A stretch of DNA of 42,812 nucleotides from Pseudomonas asturiensis (GCF_900143095.1 NZ_FRDA01000019.1:31140-73951), one strand, 5' to 3'. Shown: positions 33,870 to 42,795, counted from the stretch's first letter. Program-made: numbers and translations. The notes: a model not told the origin generated them from the letters alone.

Positions 33870-35108
33870 ATGCTTGAAGTGGAAAACGTCTGTAAGGAGT
33901 TCAAGCTCTACAGCAGACCCTGGCACCGGCTCAAAGAAATTGTCATGCGCCGTAGTTACCACCGCACCCACAAGGCGCTGGATAACATTACGTTCAGCGT
34001 GGCCAGCGGAGAAACGCTGGGCATTCTCGGCCGCAACGGTGCGGGTAAATCCACCCTGCTCAAAATGCTCAATGGCGTGCTGTTGCCCGACGCCGGCCAG
34101 ATCAAGATCACCGGCCGGGTCACGGGCCTGCTGGAGCTGGGCACCGGTTTCGACCCCAACCTCAGCGGCGCACAGAACATCGTCGGCAACGGCCTGCTAC
34201 TGGGCATGACACGCCAGCAGATCGAGGAGCGTCGCGCCTCGATCGTCGAGTTCTCGGAGCTGGGCGCGTTCATTCACGAGCCGATCCGCACCTATTCCTC
34301 GGGCATGAACATGCGCCTGGCGTTCTCGATCGCCATCCATGCCGACCCGGACACCTTCCTGATCGACGAAGCCCTGTCGGTGGGTGACGGTCACTTCCAG
34401 CAGAAGTGCATGCGCCGCATCAAGGAGTTTCGTGCCAAGGGCGGCTCGATCATCTTCGTCTCCCACGACCTGAACGCGGTGAAGATGATCTGCGACCGCG
34501 CCATCGTGCTCAGCGAAGGCAAAGTGGTTGCCGACGGCCATCCCGAAGACGCCGTGAACATCTACAACCAGCTGCTCGGCGCCGATGACGACGACTACAG
34601 CGAACGCCTGCAGGTCGAGCAGCATGGCTATGGCTCGCGTCAGGCGGCCATGGAAAACGTCGTGTTCAAGGGCCTGAACTCGCAGAGCACGATCCTGGCC
34701 AACGGTGACACCGGCGTCCTGGAAGTGACCGTCGCCGCGCAGGTCGACCTGCCCGACGTGTCCCTGGGCCTGATGATCCGCGACCGCTTCGGTCAGGACA
34801 TCTTCGGCACCAACAGCCATTACCTGGGTCATCCGATCGCCATGCTCGCCGGCGAGCGCAAGACCCTGCGTTATCGCTTCCCGATGCGCCTGGCACCTGG
34901 CAAATACACCATCACCCTGGCCTTGCACGACGGGGCGGATCACACGATCAACTGTTTCCACTGGCACGACAACGCCATTGGCTTTGAAGTGGCCGGTATC
35001 ACCGGGACCTTCTTTGGCGGCATCTGCGACCTGGCAGCCACGCTGGAAGAACTGCACGCGCCAACAGATATTTCTAACGGAATTGCACGCAATGCTCATA
35101 CCCAATAA
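33870..35108 (+). CDS. wzt: Wzt-type O-antigen ABC transporter ATPase with C-terminal glycan-binding domain
   Basis: This 412-aa protein powers export of a finished polysaccharide linked to undecaprenyl diphosphate. Walker A is GRNGAGKST (54-62), the signature TYSSGMNMRLAF is at 141-152, Walker B LIDEALSVGD has D166/E167, and the switch His is H199. LLELGTGFDPNLSG is typical of polysaccharide ABC ATPases. Residues about 240-405 form the extra Wzt C-terminal domain that recognises a modified non-reducing end of the O-antigen. That fits the methyltransferase next door as the enzyme adding the cap. The cognate membrane protein Wzm is absent from the window, which is unusual because wzm normally adjoins wzt. 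Confidence 0.93.
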   Translation: MLEVENVCKEFKLYSRPWHRLKEIVMRRSYHRTHKALDNITFSVASGETLGILGRNGAGKSTLLKMLNGVLLPDAGQIKITGRVTGLLELGTGFDPNLSGAQNIVGNGLLLGMTRQQIEERRASIVEFSELGAFIHEPIRTYSSGMNMRLAFSIAIHADPDTFLIDEALSVGDGHFQQKCMRRIKEFRAKGGSIIFVSHDLNAVKMICDRAIVLSEGKVVADGHPEDAVNIYNQLLGADDDDYSERLQVEQHGYGSRQAAMENVVFKGLNSQSTILANGDTGVLEVTVAAQVDLPDVSLGLMIRDRFGQDIFGTNSHYLGHPIAMLAGERKTLRYRFPMRLAPGKYTITLALHDGADHTINCFHWHDNAIGFEVAGITGTFFGGICDLAATLEELHAPTDISNGIARNAHTQ

Positions 35109-36669
35109 CCCTGACCTCGACTTCCAGGAACTCAACCGTCGCATCGAAGCAGAGGTTCAGCGTTATAAGCTCGACACCCGCGAGCGTGCGCTGCCAGCGT
35201 TCGACCCGTCACCGGCCGAGGTCTACGACCGTCCGTACCAATGGATGGAGCTGATCCAGCTCGACGACGAAGCGCTGATGCGTGCCGCCTACCCGACCCT
35301 GTTGGGGCGCAAGGCCGAGGCCAGTGAAATCCAGCACGGCCTGCATCAACTGCGTTCGGGCTTCGACAAGTTCGAAATCCTTGCCGCCCTGCGCTATTCG
35401 CCGGAAGGCAACGCACACAACACCGAAGTGCACGGCCTGCGCCGCGCCAAACTCAAGAACACCCTGCGCCGCATTCCTGTGCTGGGCAAACTGCTGCTCA
35501 GTGCCTACAGCGTGGCGTCCATCGAGTCGCGCAACCGCTACTACGTGGCGCGTCTGGACCTGCTCAGCCGTCAGAACAAACTGCAAAGCGATGGCCTGCT
35601 CGCCAGCCGCGACCAGTTCAACGTCCTGCAGGCCCAGCTGTATGCGCAACTGGATCTGCAACGCGGTCAGCAGTTGCACCTGGACGAGCTCAACAGCTTC
35701 CTGCAATCCCAGCAGCGTGCGTTGCAGGCCCAGCAGGATTCACTGGATGCCCATGAATTCAAGGTCAACGCGCAGCGGGCCTTGCTTGATGAGCACCAGC
35801 GCGCCCTCGAACACAAAGAACAGGAACTCAAGCGCCTCGAAGCCGAGCTGAATCAGGAGCGCAGCACCCAGCAGGAACTGCGCGCCCGCCTCGCTCACCT
35901 TGAACGCCAGCCGCGTCAGGTGGCCGCCAGTGCCAGCAGCAATGCCGAGGCCAGCGTGGTTGCCACGGTGCCGGCCGCCGCTTCGTCGGGCGTGCCGAGC
36001 AGCATTCCGGACAGCTTCTACCTGGCGTTCGAAAACCGTTTCCGCGGCGACGCCGAAACCATCCGCGAGCGTCAGTCTTACTACCTGCCGATCCTCGACA
36101 GCGTGGCCCCGCTCAACGCCGGTCTGCCACTGGTGGACATCGGCTGTGGCCGTGGCGAATGGCTGAACATGCTGCCCACGCCGTTTGCGCGCATCGGCAT
36201 CGACCTCAACTCGATGAACGTCGAAGCGTGCATCGAGCAGGGTCTAGAGGCCGTGCAGCAAGACGCACTGGTCTGGCTGGCCAACCAGCCGGAAAACAGC
36301 GTCGCAGCAGTGTCGGCGTTCCACGTGATCGAGCACTTGAGCTTCGAGCAGTTCAACACCCTGCTCGACGAGTGCCAGCGCGTTCTGGCGCCGGGCGGTG
36401 TGATCATCTTCGAAACGCCGAACCCGGAAAACATTGTGTCTGCGGCCACGCACTTCTACACCGACCCGACCCACATCCATCCGCTGCCGCCGGCCTTCAC
36501 CGAATTTCTGGTGCAGTTCAAAGGCTTCAGTGACGTGCAGATCCACCGCCTGAACCCGATTCCGCGCGAATACGCCCTGAACGAAGACAGCGAAGTGGCA
36601 CGCCGTTGCGACGCGCTGTTCTACGGCCCGCAGGATTACGCGGTCACGGCGAGCAAGAGCGCGTCATGA
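35092..36669 (+). CDS. DUF4214 / coiled-coil / SAM-methyltransferase fusion, candidate glycan chain terminator
   Basis: The 525-aa protein has a DUF4214-like unit at about 60-106 (AAYPTLLGRKAEASEIQHGL), a long Gln/Leu/Glu-rich coiled coil (about 155-272), a flexible Ala/Ser linker (278-303), and a class I methyltransferase domain (about 305-500). Motif I is DIGCGRGEWL (349-358) and the post-I motif HVIEHL is at 411-416. WbdD of E. coli O8/O9 also joins a methyltransferase to a coiled coil that acts as a ruler for O-antigen length. This protein has the parts in the opposite order and no kinase domain. It overlaps wzt by 17 bp, supporting a role in capping the glycan Wzt recognises; this is inference. 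Confidence 0.85.
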   Translation: MLIPNNPDLDFQELNRRIEAEVQRYKLDTRERALPAFDPSPAEVYDRPYQWMELIQLDDEALMRAAYPTLLGRKAEASEIQHGLHQLRSGFDKFEILAALRYSPEGNAHNTEVHGLRRAKLKNTLRRIPVLGKLLLSAYSVASIESRNRYYVARLDLLSRQNKLQSDGLLASRDQFNVLQAQLYAQLDLQRGQQLHLDELNSFLQSQQRALQAQQDSLDAHEFKVNAQRALLDEHQRALEHKEQELKRLEAELNQERSTQQELRARLAHLERQPRQVAASASSNAEASVVATVPAAASSGVPSSIPDSFYLAFENRFRGDAETIRERQSYYLPILDSVAPLNAGLPLVDIGCGRGEWLNMLPTPFARIGIDLNSMNVEACIEQGLEAVQQDALVWLANQPENSVAAVSAFHVIEHLSFEQFNTLLDECQRVLAPGGVIIFETPNPENIVSAATHFYTDPTHIHPLPPAFTEFLVQFKGFSDVQIHRLNPIPREYALNEDSEVARRCDALFYGPQDYAVTASKSAS

Positions 36670-37799
36670 AACCACTGCGGATCGATCAATTTGCACCCTC
36701 CGTCGCCGCTGGCGACGGCGTGACCAACGGTTTGCTGTTCACCCGCAGCCTGTTGCACGACCTGGGCTACGAATCGGACATTTACAGCTTCTCGATCCCG
36801 GAACAGATGATCGGTCAGGTGCTGCCTGCCCGCACCTTCCACGCCTCGCGTTGCGACCTGCTGATGTACCACCACTCCATGGGCCACGATCACGGCCCGT
36901 GGCTGATGCTGCAGCAATGCCCCAAGGCGCTGGTCTATCACAACATCACGCCGCCGGCGTTTTTCCCCGAAGGCAGCGGCCTGCGCCGTTATGCCGAACT
37001 GGGCCTGACCCAGTTGCGTGACTGGCGCGAAGAATTCGTTCACGCCCTGGCCGACTCGCCGCTCAACCAGAGCGAGCTGGAGCTGGCCGGGTACGAGCGC
37101 AGCAAGACACTGCCGCTGCTGGTCGACACCCGTCGCCTGGAAGGCCCGATGAGCCAGCCAGCATTTATGGCCGACCAGCCCGCCGGTACCCGCTTTTACC
37201 TGGCAGTCGGACGCCTGGCCGAGAACAAGCGCCAGTACCTGCTGATCGAAGCGTTCTATCATTTGTTGCAGAACCAGCAGGCCTCTGAAGAGTCGCCGCA
37301 GCGCCTGATCATCGTCGGCGGCACAACCAGCGAAGCCTACGCCCGCGGCCTGCAGATGCACATCCTGAACCTGGGCCTGCAGGAGCACGTGCTGCTGGTC
37401 GGTAAATGCTCGGAGCCCGAGCTGCGCTGGCTGTACAGCAACGCCCATCAGTATTGGTGCGCCAGTGCCCATGAAGGGTTCTGCATGCCCTTGCTGGAAG
37501 CCAACTACGCCTCACTGCCTGTTGTCACACAAGCGCGTTCCAATATTCCCGACACGCTGGGTGAAGGCGGCTTACTGCTGGAAAGCGACGACCCGGTCGA
37601 TTTCGCGATGGCCTGCCATTTCCTCAACACCGAGCCTGGCCTGCGTGAAAAGCTGATCGATGCCGGGCATCGCAACCTGATGCGCTACGAGCGCGAGAAC
37701 CTGAAGCAGGCGTTAGTGCTTTGGCTCGCCCAACTGGATTTTTTACAGCCCCGTGAAGGAGTACAACTCGATGCGACCCTTACTACTCACAGGTGCTAA
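36666..37799 (+). CDS. GT4-type glycosyltransferase
   Basis: This 377-aa GT-B glycosyltransferase starts at an ATG overlapping the previous stop by 4 bp. The N-terminal domain begins LRIDQFAPSVAAGDGVTNG, an acceptor-side loop typical of GT4. The C-terminal domain has FYLAVGRLAENKRQYLLIEA and the nucleotide-sugar motif SAHEGFCMPLLEA (E-x7-E). It probably adds a residue, likely from a GDP sugar, to the O-antigen in the cytoplasm. No membrane helix is seen. Its 3' end overlaps the next gene by 29 bp. The linkage cannot be predicted. Confidence 0.9.
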   Translation: MKPLRIDQFAPSVAAGDGVTNGLLFTRSLLHDLGYESDIYSFSIPEQMIGQVLPARTFHASRCDLLMYHHSMGHDHGPWLMLQQCPKALVYHNITPPAFFPEGSGLRRYAELGLTQLRDWREEFVHALADSPLNQSELELAGYERSKTLPLLVDTRRLEGPMSQPAFMADQPAGTRFYLAVGRLAENKRQYLLIEAFYHLLQNQQASEESPQRLIIVGGTTSEAYARGLQMHILNLGLQEHVLLVGKCSEPELRWLYSNAHQYWCASAHEGFCMPLLEANYASLPVVTQARSNIPDTLGEGGLLLESDDPVDFAMACHFLNTEPGLREKLIDAGHRNLMRYERENLKQALVLWLAQLDFLQPREGVQLDATLTTHRC

Positions 37800-38727
37800 C
37801 GGCTTTGTCGGCAAGATCCTGACCGGCCGTCTGCAACAGGCAGGCTTCCACGTCACCGCCCTGAGCGGCCAGTCGAGCCCGGCCCAGAGCACGGCGGACG
37901 ACCACCTGCAATGCGACATCCGCGACACCGAAGCGCTGGCCAGTGCCGTGGCCAGGGTCCGCCCTGAATACGTTGTGCACCTGGCGGCGGTTTCCCACGT
38001 GCCCACCAGCTTCAAGAACCCTTTGCTGACCTGGCAGACCAACGTCATGGGCAGCATGAACCTGCTTGAGGCCGTCAAACAGCACGCGCCCGAGGCCTTC
38101 GTGCTGTTTCCCAGCTCCTCGGAAGTCTACGGCGCAGCGTTCAAGACCGCCGACAGCGTGGACGAAAACACCCCGCCGCAGCCGCTGAACCCCTACGCAG
38201 CCAGCAAGGTGGCCGCCGAGACCGCGTTTCGCGAGTATTTCCGCCAGGGCGTCAAAGGCGTCATTGCGCGGCCGTTCAACCACATCGGCGCCCAACAGAG
38301 TGCGGACTTCGTGACGGCCTCGTTCGCCCGCCAGATCGCCCTGATCGAGGCTGGCAAACAGGCGCCGGTGCTCAAGGTCGGCAACCTGGACGCCATACGC
38401 GACTTCCTGGACGTACAGGACGTGTGCAGCGCCTACCTCGAACTGCTGAAGCTGACCGATAAGCCCGGCCATCCGGCGTGCCTGAACGTTGCCAGCGGCC
38501 ACTCGCGCAGGATTCGCGACATGCTCGACCAGTTGCTGGCGTTGAGCACGGCGCACATCGACGTCGAACTGGACCCTGAACGCCTGCGCCCGTCGGACAT
38601 TCCGGTGGCCGTAGGCAATGCCCGTCTGCTGCGTGAAACCACAGGCTGGCAACCGCAGATCGCCTTGCAGGACACCTTGCGTGAACTGCTCGATTACTGG
38701 CGACAACAGGTTCTGCACAGCGCCTGA
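37771..38727 (+). CDS. rmd: Rmd-like GDP-6-deoxy-D-mannose reductase
   Basis: This 318-aa extended-SDR enzyme should reduce GDP-4-keto-6-deoxymannose to GDP-D-rhamnose. The cofactor motif TGANGFVG is at 7-14, and the catalytic YAASK at 142-146 with SSS at 115-117. ARPFNHIGAQQ and RDFLDVQDVCSAYLELL strongly resemble P. aeruginosa Rmd. I chose ATG 37771 for its AAGGAG upstream; a GTG at 37753 is an alternative. Gmd, the dehydratase that makes its substrate, is not in the window and must be encoded elsewhere. Other SDR epimerases of this size exist, so Rmd is likely but not certain. It is fourth in the wzt operon. Confidence 0.85.
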   Translation: MRPLLLTGANGFVGKILTGRLQQAGFHVTALSGQSSPAQSTADDHLQCDIRDTEALASAVARVRPEYVVHLAAVSHVPTSFKNPLLTWQTNVMGSMNLLEAVKQHAPEAFVLFPSSSEVYGAAFKTADSVDENTPPQPLNPYAASKVAAETAFREYFRQGVKGVIARPFNHIGAQQSADFVTASFARQIALIEAGKQAPVLKVGNLDAIRDFLDVQDVCSAYLELLKLTDKPGHPACLNVASGHSRRIRDMLDQLLALSTAHIDVELDPERLRPSDIPVAVGNARLLRETTGWQPQIALQDTLRELLDYWRQQVLHSA

Positions 38728-38801
38728 CCTGACCCTGAGTAAGGCCCGACACGTCGGGCCCCGCGACGCTCCCTCTCCGCCGAATCGAGAAGCAACGAAG
38801 A

Positions 38802-39950
38802 ATGAACATTGGCTTTAGCTGTAGCGTCTGGTCGGGTGGCGAACGCGCCGGGCATCTGGACGGTATCGGCACCTATTCCAAAGCCCTGTGGCACGGTCTG
38901 AACGACCTGGCGCACAGCAGCGAGCGCAACCTGCACATCAAACCCTATGCGTTTGGTCGCGACCTGCCAGCGCTTGATTGCGGCATCCCCAAACCGTTGG
39001 CCGTGCGGTTTCCGGTCCACGCGTTGTTGAGCGGCTTCCTCAAACTGCCCCTGGCCAACTCGATGGCCATCGGCCGCGACGTGGACCTGTTTCACGCCAC
39101 CGACCACCATATTCCGCGCATTGCCGGGGTGCCCACTGTGGCCACGGTCATGGACGTGATCCCCATGCTGCACCCCGAATGGATCAAGAACGACCTGCGC
39201 AGCCTCAAGAGCTGGTTGTTCAACACCAGCATTCGTCAGTGCGACCACGTCATCACCATTTCCGAGCACAGCAAGCGCGACATGATCGAGCACCTGAGCC
39301 TGGCCGAGGAACGCATCAGCGTGACGCCACTGGGTGTGGATCCGGTGTACTTCGAACGCATCGACGAGCAGCAGTGTGAAGCCGTCCTGAGCCAGCACGG
39401 CCTGCGTCCCGGCTTCTTTCTATTTGTAGGCACGCTGCAACCGCGCAAGAACCTGCCACGCATCCTGCAGGCGTTTCAGCAGCTGCCGGCCGACGTGCGC
39501 AAGGAACACCCGCTGATCATCGTGGGCCGTGACGGCTGGAATAACGAAGACCTGATGCCTCAGTTGCAGGCACTTGAGGCACGTGGCGAAGGCCGCTGGC
39601 TCAGCTACCTGCCCCAGGCGCAGGTCATGGCCTTGCTGCAAAGCGCAGGCGCCCTGATGTTCCCGTCTCTGTACGAAGGCTTCGGTCTGCCGGTGATTGA
39701 AGCGTTCGCGGCACAATGCCCGGTGATCACCTCAAATAGCAGCTCGTTGCCGGAAGTGACGGGCAACGCGGCCTGGGCAGTGGATCCCTACGACGTCGAC
39801 AGCATCAGTGCGGCCATGCGCGACCTGCTGGCCGATGAAACGCTGCGTGCGCAACGCGTCGAACTCGGCCTGGCCAGGGCTCGTCAGTACACCTGGAACA
39901 GCTGCGCCCAGCAGACGCTGGATATCTATCGCAACGTGCTGGGGCGCTGA
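38802..39950 (+). CDS. GT4-type glycosyltransferase
   Basis: This 382-aa GT-B enzyme has the GT4 hallmarks HLDGIGTYSKAL near the N-terminus, ATVMDVIPMLHPEW and HSKRDMIEHLSL with VTPLGVD, FVGTLQPRKNLPRILQAF, and the E-x7-E motif SLYEGFGLPVIEAF. It resembles D-rhamnosyl/mannosyl transferases of the common-antigen type (WbpY-like). With an Rmd-like enzyme just upstream, transfer of GDP-D-rhamnose in the cytoplasm is plausible; the acceptor is unknown. It lies 74 bp after rmd and is the last gene of the cluster, followed by REP sequences. It has no membrane segments. Confidence 0.9.
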   Translation: MNIGFSCSVWSGGERAGHLDGIGTYSKALWHGLNDLAHSSERNLHIKPYAFGRDLPALDCGIPKPLAVRFPVHALLSGFLKLPLANSMAIGRDVDLFHATDHHIPRIAGVPTVATVMDVIPMLHPEWIKNDLRSLKSWLFNTSIRQCDHVITISEHSKRDMIEHLSLAEERISVTPLGVDPVYFERIDEQQCEAVLSQHGLRPGFFLFVGTLQPRKNLPRILQAFQQLPADVRKEHPLIIVGRDGWNNEDLMPQLQALEARGEGRWLSYLPQAQVMALLQSAGALMFPSLYEGFGLPVIEAFAAQCPVITSNSSSLPEVTGNAAWAVDPYDVDSISAAMRDLLADETLRAQRVELGLARARQYTWNSCAQQTLDIYRNVLGR

Positions 39951-39978
39951 GGCTCCGGCATCTCCGACGCAGCGCTGA

Positions 39979-40139
39979 CCCCTTCGCGAGCAAGCTCGCT
40001 CCCACGAAACCGCGTTTTCGCGCAACAAACCCCGTGGGAGCGGACCGGGCGGCGTTCCGCTTGTCCGCGAAGGGAGCCGTACATCCGACAACTATTCAGC
40101 GGCTGAAACACCGTATTCGCGGACAAGTCCGCTCCCACC
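39979..40139. repeat. cluster of three REP units including a REPIN
   Basis: CCTTCGCGAGCAAGCTCGCT with CCCAC (about 39979-40005) is one REP. A GTGGGAGCGGAC...TTGTCCGCGAAGGG unit (40034-40074) carries about 15 extra bases in its middle. A third unit, TTCGCGGACAAGTCCGCTCC (40116-40135), faces the second. The last two form a REPIN matching window bases 1-96 in inverse orientation. It lies between two convergent operons, as is common for these elements. Confidence 0.85.
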
Positions 40140-40232
40140 GGGATAGGTGCCCTGCCCAAACTATCGGGTGCAACTCAAACCTGGTGTTTGCCGGGAGATC
40201 GCGCAGCACCGAAAAGGCGGCGGTATCTCCCA

Positions 40233-41243
40233 CTATTCGGTAGGGCGTGTCGGGGTCGATGAGCGGCACGCGTCGAACGCCGGGCGTGTCCATTCCAGCA
40301 GCTGCCGGGTGTAGATCGCGCGGGATTCAGCGTTCAGGTGGTAGTTGGTGTCGAAAAACCTGTCCATGGGGTACATCGTCTGCAAAGGTGAGCCGATGTA
40401 GTTCAACCCTTGCTGACGTGCGACGTCAGGCAGCGACTGGTAATAACGCAACTCTTCGCCCCGGTGATAGGCCTCGCGGTCCAGCATGGGTGGCGGCACG
40501 AACACCGCGCAGCCGCCTGCGGCCGTGACCTGATCGGCCAGGGCCTTCCAGCCCGCCCAGTTGGCGTTCCAGGTGCGCGCATTGGCGCCGTAGTCCTGCA
40601 CGCTCGAGCGCTCGACCAGCTCACGCATCCAGACCTGCTGCTGCGCCGCCTGGCTGTTGACCTGGTCGCCGCGCTGATCGAGGTTCTGCGGGCCGTACAG
40701 CCCGCTGACGGCAAAACCCTGCGGCAGGCCGCGATAACCCGCCAGTGCGCGGTACACCGACGTCAGCCACAGCACCTGGGCCAGCTGCGGCACATTAACG
40801 TCCAGACGCCGAAAGCCAGGGTGCGTCCACCAGTAATCAATGAACGACTGATTGATCGAATAGCGCTCGTGGTACATCGGGTACTCGACCGGCATCAGCA
40901 CCCAGTCGCCGGGCTTGATCGCCTGCCGCGCGTACTGCTGGATGTACGGCGGCAGAATGCCCGCGTTGACCCCCAGATTCACCACCGGCCGGCCGAACGC
41001 CTGCTCCAGCGCGCCTGAATCAACCCCGAACATCGACGCCGAACCTGCCACCACCACCAGCTTGGGCTGCCGGATGGCGTCGGCGACGGCCAGTTTGTGC
41101 GCGTAGGCCTGCTCGACCCACTGCGTGCTGGGTACTTCGCGACCGATCTGCCCGGCCAGCAGCGCCAGCCACGCTCCCACCACCAGCACCAGGCCCAGCA
41201 CCAGCCCCCAGACAAAACGCGTCGTTTTCACTGATCGCTTCAT
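40233..41243 (-). CDS. AlgJ/AlgX-like SGNH-fold O-acetylation protein
   Basis: The 336-aa protein has one N-terminal membrane anchor (about 10-32) followed by a periplasmic SGNH hydrolase-like domain. VVAGSASMFG (S68 or S70) is the nucleophile region and FFDTNYHLN (D298 and H302) the Asp/His pair; both are complete. Such proteins transfer acetyl groups onto exopolysaccharide or O-antigen in partnership with an MBOAT protein, as AlgJ does with AlgI. It is encoded 8 bp after the MBOAT gene and converges on the glycosyltransferase cluster. The acceptor is unknown; the neighbouring O-antigen is the best candidate. Confidence 0.85.
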   Translation of the reverse strand: MKRSVKTTRFVWGLVLGLVLVVGAWLALLAGQIGREVPSTQWVEQAYAHKLAVADAIRQPKLVVVAGSASMFGVDSGALEQAFGRPVVNLGVNAGILPPYIQQYARQAIKPGDWVLMPVEYPMYHERYSINQSFIDYWWTHPGFRRLDVNVPQLAQVLWLTSVYRALAGYRGLPQGFAVSGLYGPQNLDQRGDQVNSQAAQQQVWMRELVERSSVQDYGANARTWNANWAGWKALADQVTAAGGCAVFVPPPMLDREAYHRGEELRYYQSLPDVARQQGLNYIGSPLQTMYPMDRFFDTNYHLNAESRAIYTRQLLEWTRPAFDACRSSTPTRPTE

Positions 41244-41251
41244 GATCCGGC

Positions 41252-42661
41252 TCAAAAGTTGAAGTACAGAAAGGCGCGGTCCGGCGCACCGGCCAGGGCC
41301 TTGAGCACCATGAACAGACCGACCGCTACCAGCACACCACGACCGGTCGCCCCCAGCTTGAGGCTCAGGCGACGACTGCCCGGCGTGACCAGCACCAGCA
41401 CCAGCAGCGCGGCGCAGACCCAGGGCAGCGTCTTGACCACCTGCATGGTCGCCACTTCCGTCAGTAGCTGCGACAGGTCGAACGCGCCGCCCAGACGCCA
41501 GTCCGTCAGGCCCTGGAACATGTGCAGGCTGGTGGTCAGCGAGTCGGCCCGAAACGGAATCCACGCCAGCATCACCACCAGCAACGTCAGCGGCACGGCA
41601 ATCAGCCGCGGCAGACGCCAGCGGCTCAGGTGCCGCCAGTAATGGTTGATCACCAGCAAGGCGCCATGCACCCCGCCCCACAGAATGAATTGCCAGCCCG
41701 CGCCGTGCCACAGGCCGCCCAGCAGCATGGTGATCAGCAGGTTGCCATTGGCGCGCAGCCGCCCGTGGCGATTGCCGCCCAGCGGGATGTACAGGTAGTC
41801 ACGCAGAAACCCCGACAGCGTGATGTGCCAGCGCCGCCAGAATTCGACAATCGACGCGCTCTTGTACGGCGAGCGAAAGTTGGCAGGCAGCTTGATGCCA
41901 AACATCAGACCAAGACCGATGGCCATGTCCGCGTAACCGGAGAAATCGAAGTACAGCTGCAGGCCGTAACTGAGGCCTGCCAACAGCACTTCAGGCGCTG
42001 ACAGGGCGTGGCCGGCCTGCGCACTGTCGAACAGCATCGCCACGCCCGGCGCCAGCGGATCGGCCAGCAGCACTTTCTTCATCAGCCCGAGGGTCAGCAG
42101 GCACAGGCCCAGTTGCCAGGTCAGCGGGCGATTGAACCAGCCGGCCGAAATCTGCGGAAACAGCGTGCGCGCGTGCACGATGGGGCCTGCGATCAGTTGC
42201 GGGAAGAAACACACGAAAAAGCTGTATTGCAGCACGGTGCCGGTGTCCGGCAGGCGGCGCTGATAGAGATCGACGTGCCAGGCGATCTTCTGGAAGGTGA
42301 AGAACGAAATGCCCAGCGGCAGGATGATGTGCCAGGTGGCCGACTCGGGCAGAAACCCGAGGAAGAACCCGGCGTACTTGAAATACGCCAGCACCGACAG
42401 GTTGAACACCACCGCCACGATCAGCCACACCTTCGCCTGCGCGCGATGGCGCACCTGCTGCTTGCCCAGCACGAAGTTGATCACAATCAGGCCCAGCAGC
42501 AGCCCCAGGTACTTCCAGCTCCACATGCCGTAGAACACCAGCGACGCCACGACCAGCATCGCCAACGCCGCCCGCTCCAGCCGCCAGGCCCGCAGCACCA
42601 GAAACAACAGATAGACCAGCGGGAAAAACACCAGCAGGAAGGCGTAGGAGCTGAAAATCAT
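41252..42661 (-). CDS. AlgI/PatA-type MBOAT O-acyltransferase
   Basis: This 469-aa integral membrane protein of the MBOAT family moves acetyl groups across the inner membrane for polysaccharide O-acetylation. The family hallmarks are SYGLQLYFDFSGYADMAIG (about 231-249), EFWRRWHITLSGFLRDYL with H279, GGNRHGR, and GGLWHGAGWQF with the catalytic H319. Length is close to AlgI. About ten or more transmembrane helices are visible. It starts at ATG 42661 and is followed closely by the SGNH partner, so the two form an operon. It is not part of a full alginate cluster; no algD, alg8 or algG is present. Confidence 0.93.
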   Translation of the reverse strand: MIFSSYAFLLVFFPLVYLLFLVLRAWRLERAALAMLVVASLVFYGMWSWKYLGLLLGLIVINFVLGKQQVRHRAQAKVWLIVAVVFNLSVLAYFKYAGFFLGFLPESATWHIILPLGISFFTFQKIAWHVDLYQRRLPDTGTVLQYSFFVCFFPQLIAGPIVHARTLFPQISAGWFNRPLTWQLGLCLLTLGLMKKVLLADPLAPGVAMLFDSAQAGHALSAPEVLLAGLSYGLQLYFDFSGYADMAIGLGLMFGIKLPANFRSPYKSASIVEFWRRWHITLSGFLRDYLYIPLGGNRHGRLRANGNLLITMLLGGLWHGAGWQFILWGGVHGALLVINHYWRHLSRWRLPRLIAVPLTLLVVMLAWIPFRADSLTTSLHMFQGLTDWRLGGAFDLSQLLTEVATMQVVKTLPWVCAALLVLVLVTPGSRRLSLKLGATGRGVLVAVGLFMVLKALAGAPDRAFLYFNF

Positions 42662-42706
42662 AGAACGACACTACGTAATGACGGCATGGAATTTATTGTT
42701 ATCCGT

Positions 42707-42795
42707 GGCGGCGAGCCTGCTCGCGAAGACGTTGTGTCAGGCAACCCATCTGCTGCGCCTGTAACGGCCCTTTCGCGAGCAAGCTCGCTCCCACA
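42707..42795. repeat. REP doublet at the right edge
   Basis: GGCGAGCCTGCTCGCGAAG (about 42709-42728) and TTTCGCGAGCAAGCTCGCTC with CCAC (about 42771-42794) face each other across a 40-base spacer. The spacer differs from that of the REPIN at 1-102. It lies upstream of the MBOAT gene and may carry part of its promoter region. Confidence 0.8.

Noticed and set aside
40233..42661. MBOAT/SGNH pair as part of an alginate cluster
   Set aside because: No algD, alg8, alg44 or algG nearby. The pair is a generic O-acetylation module beside an O-antigen-type locus.
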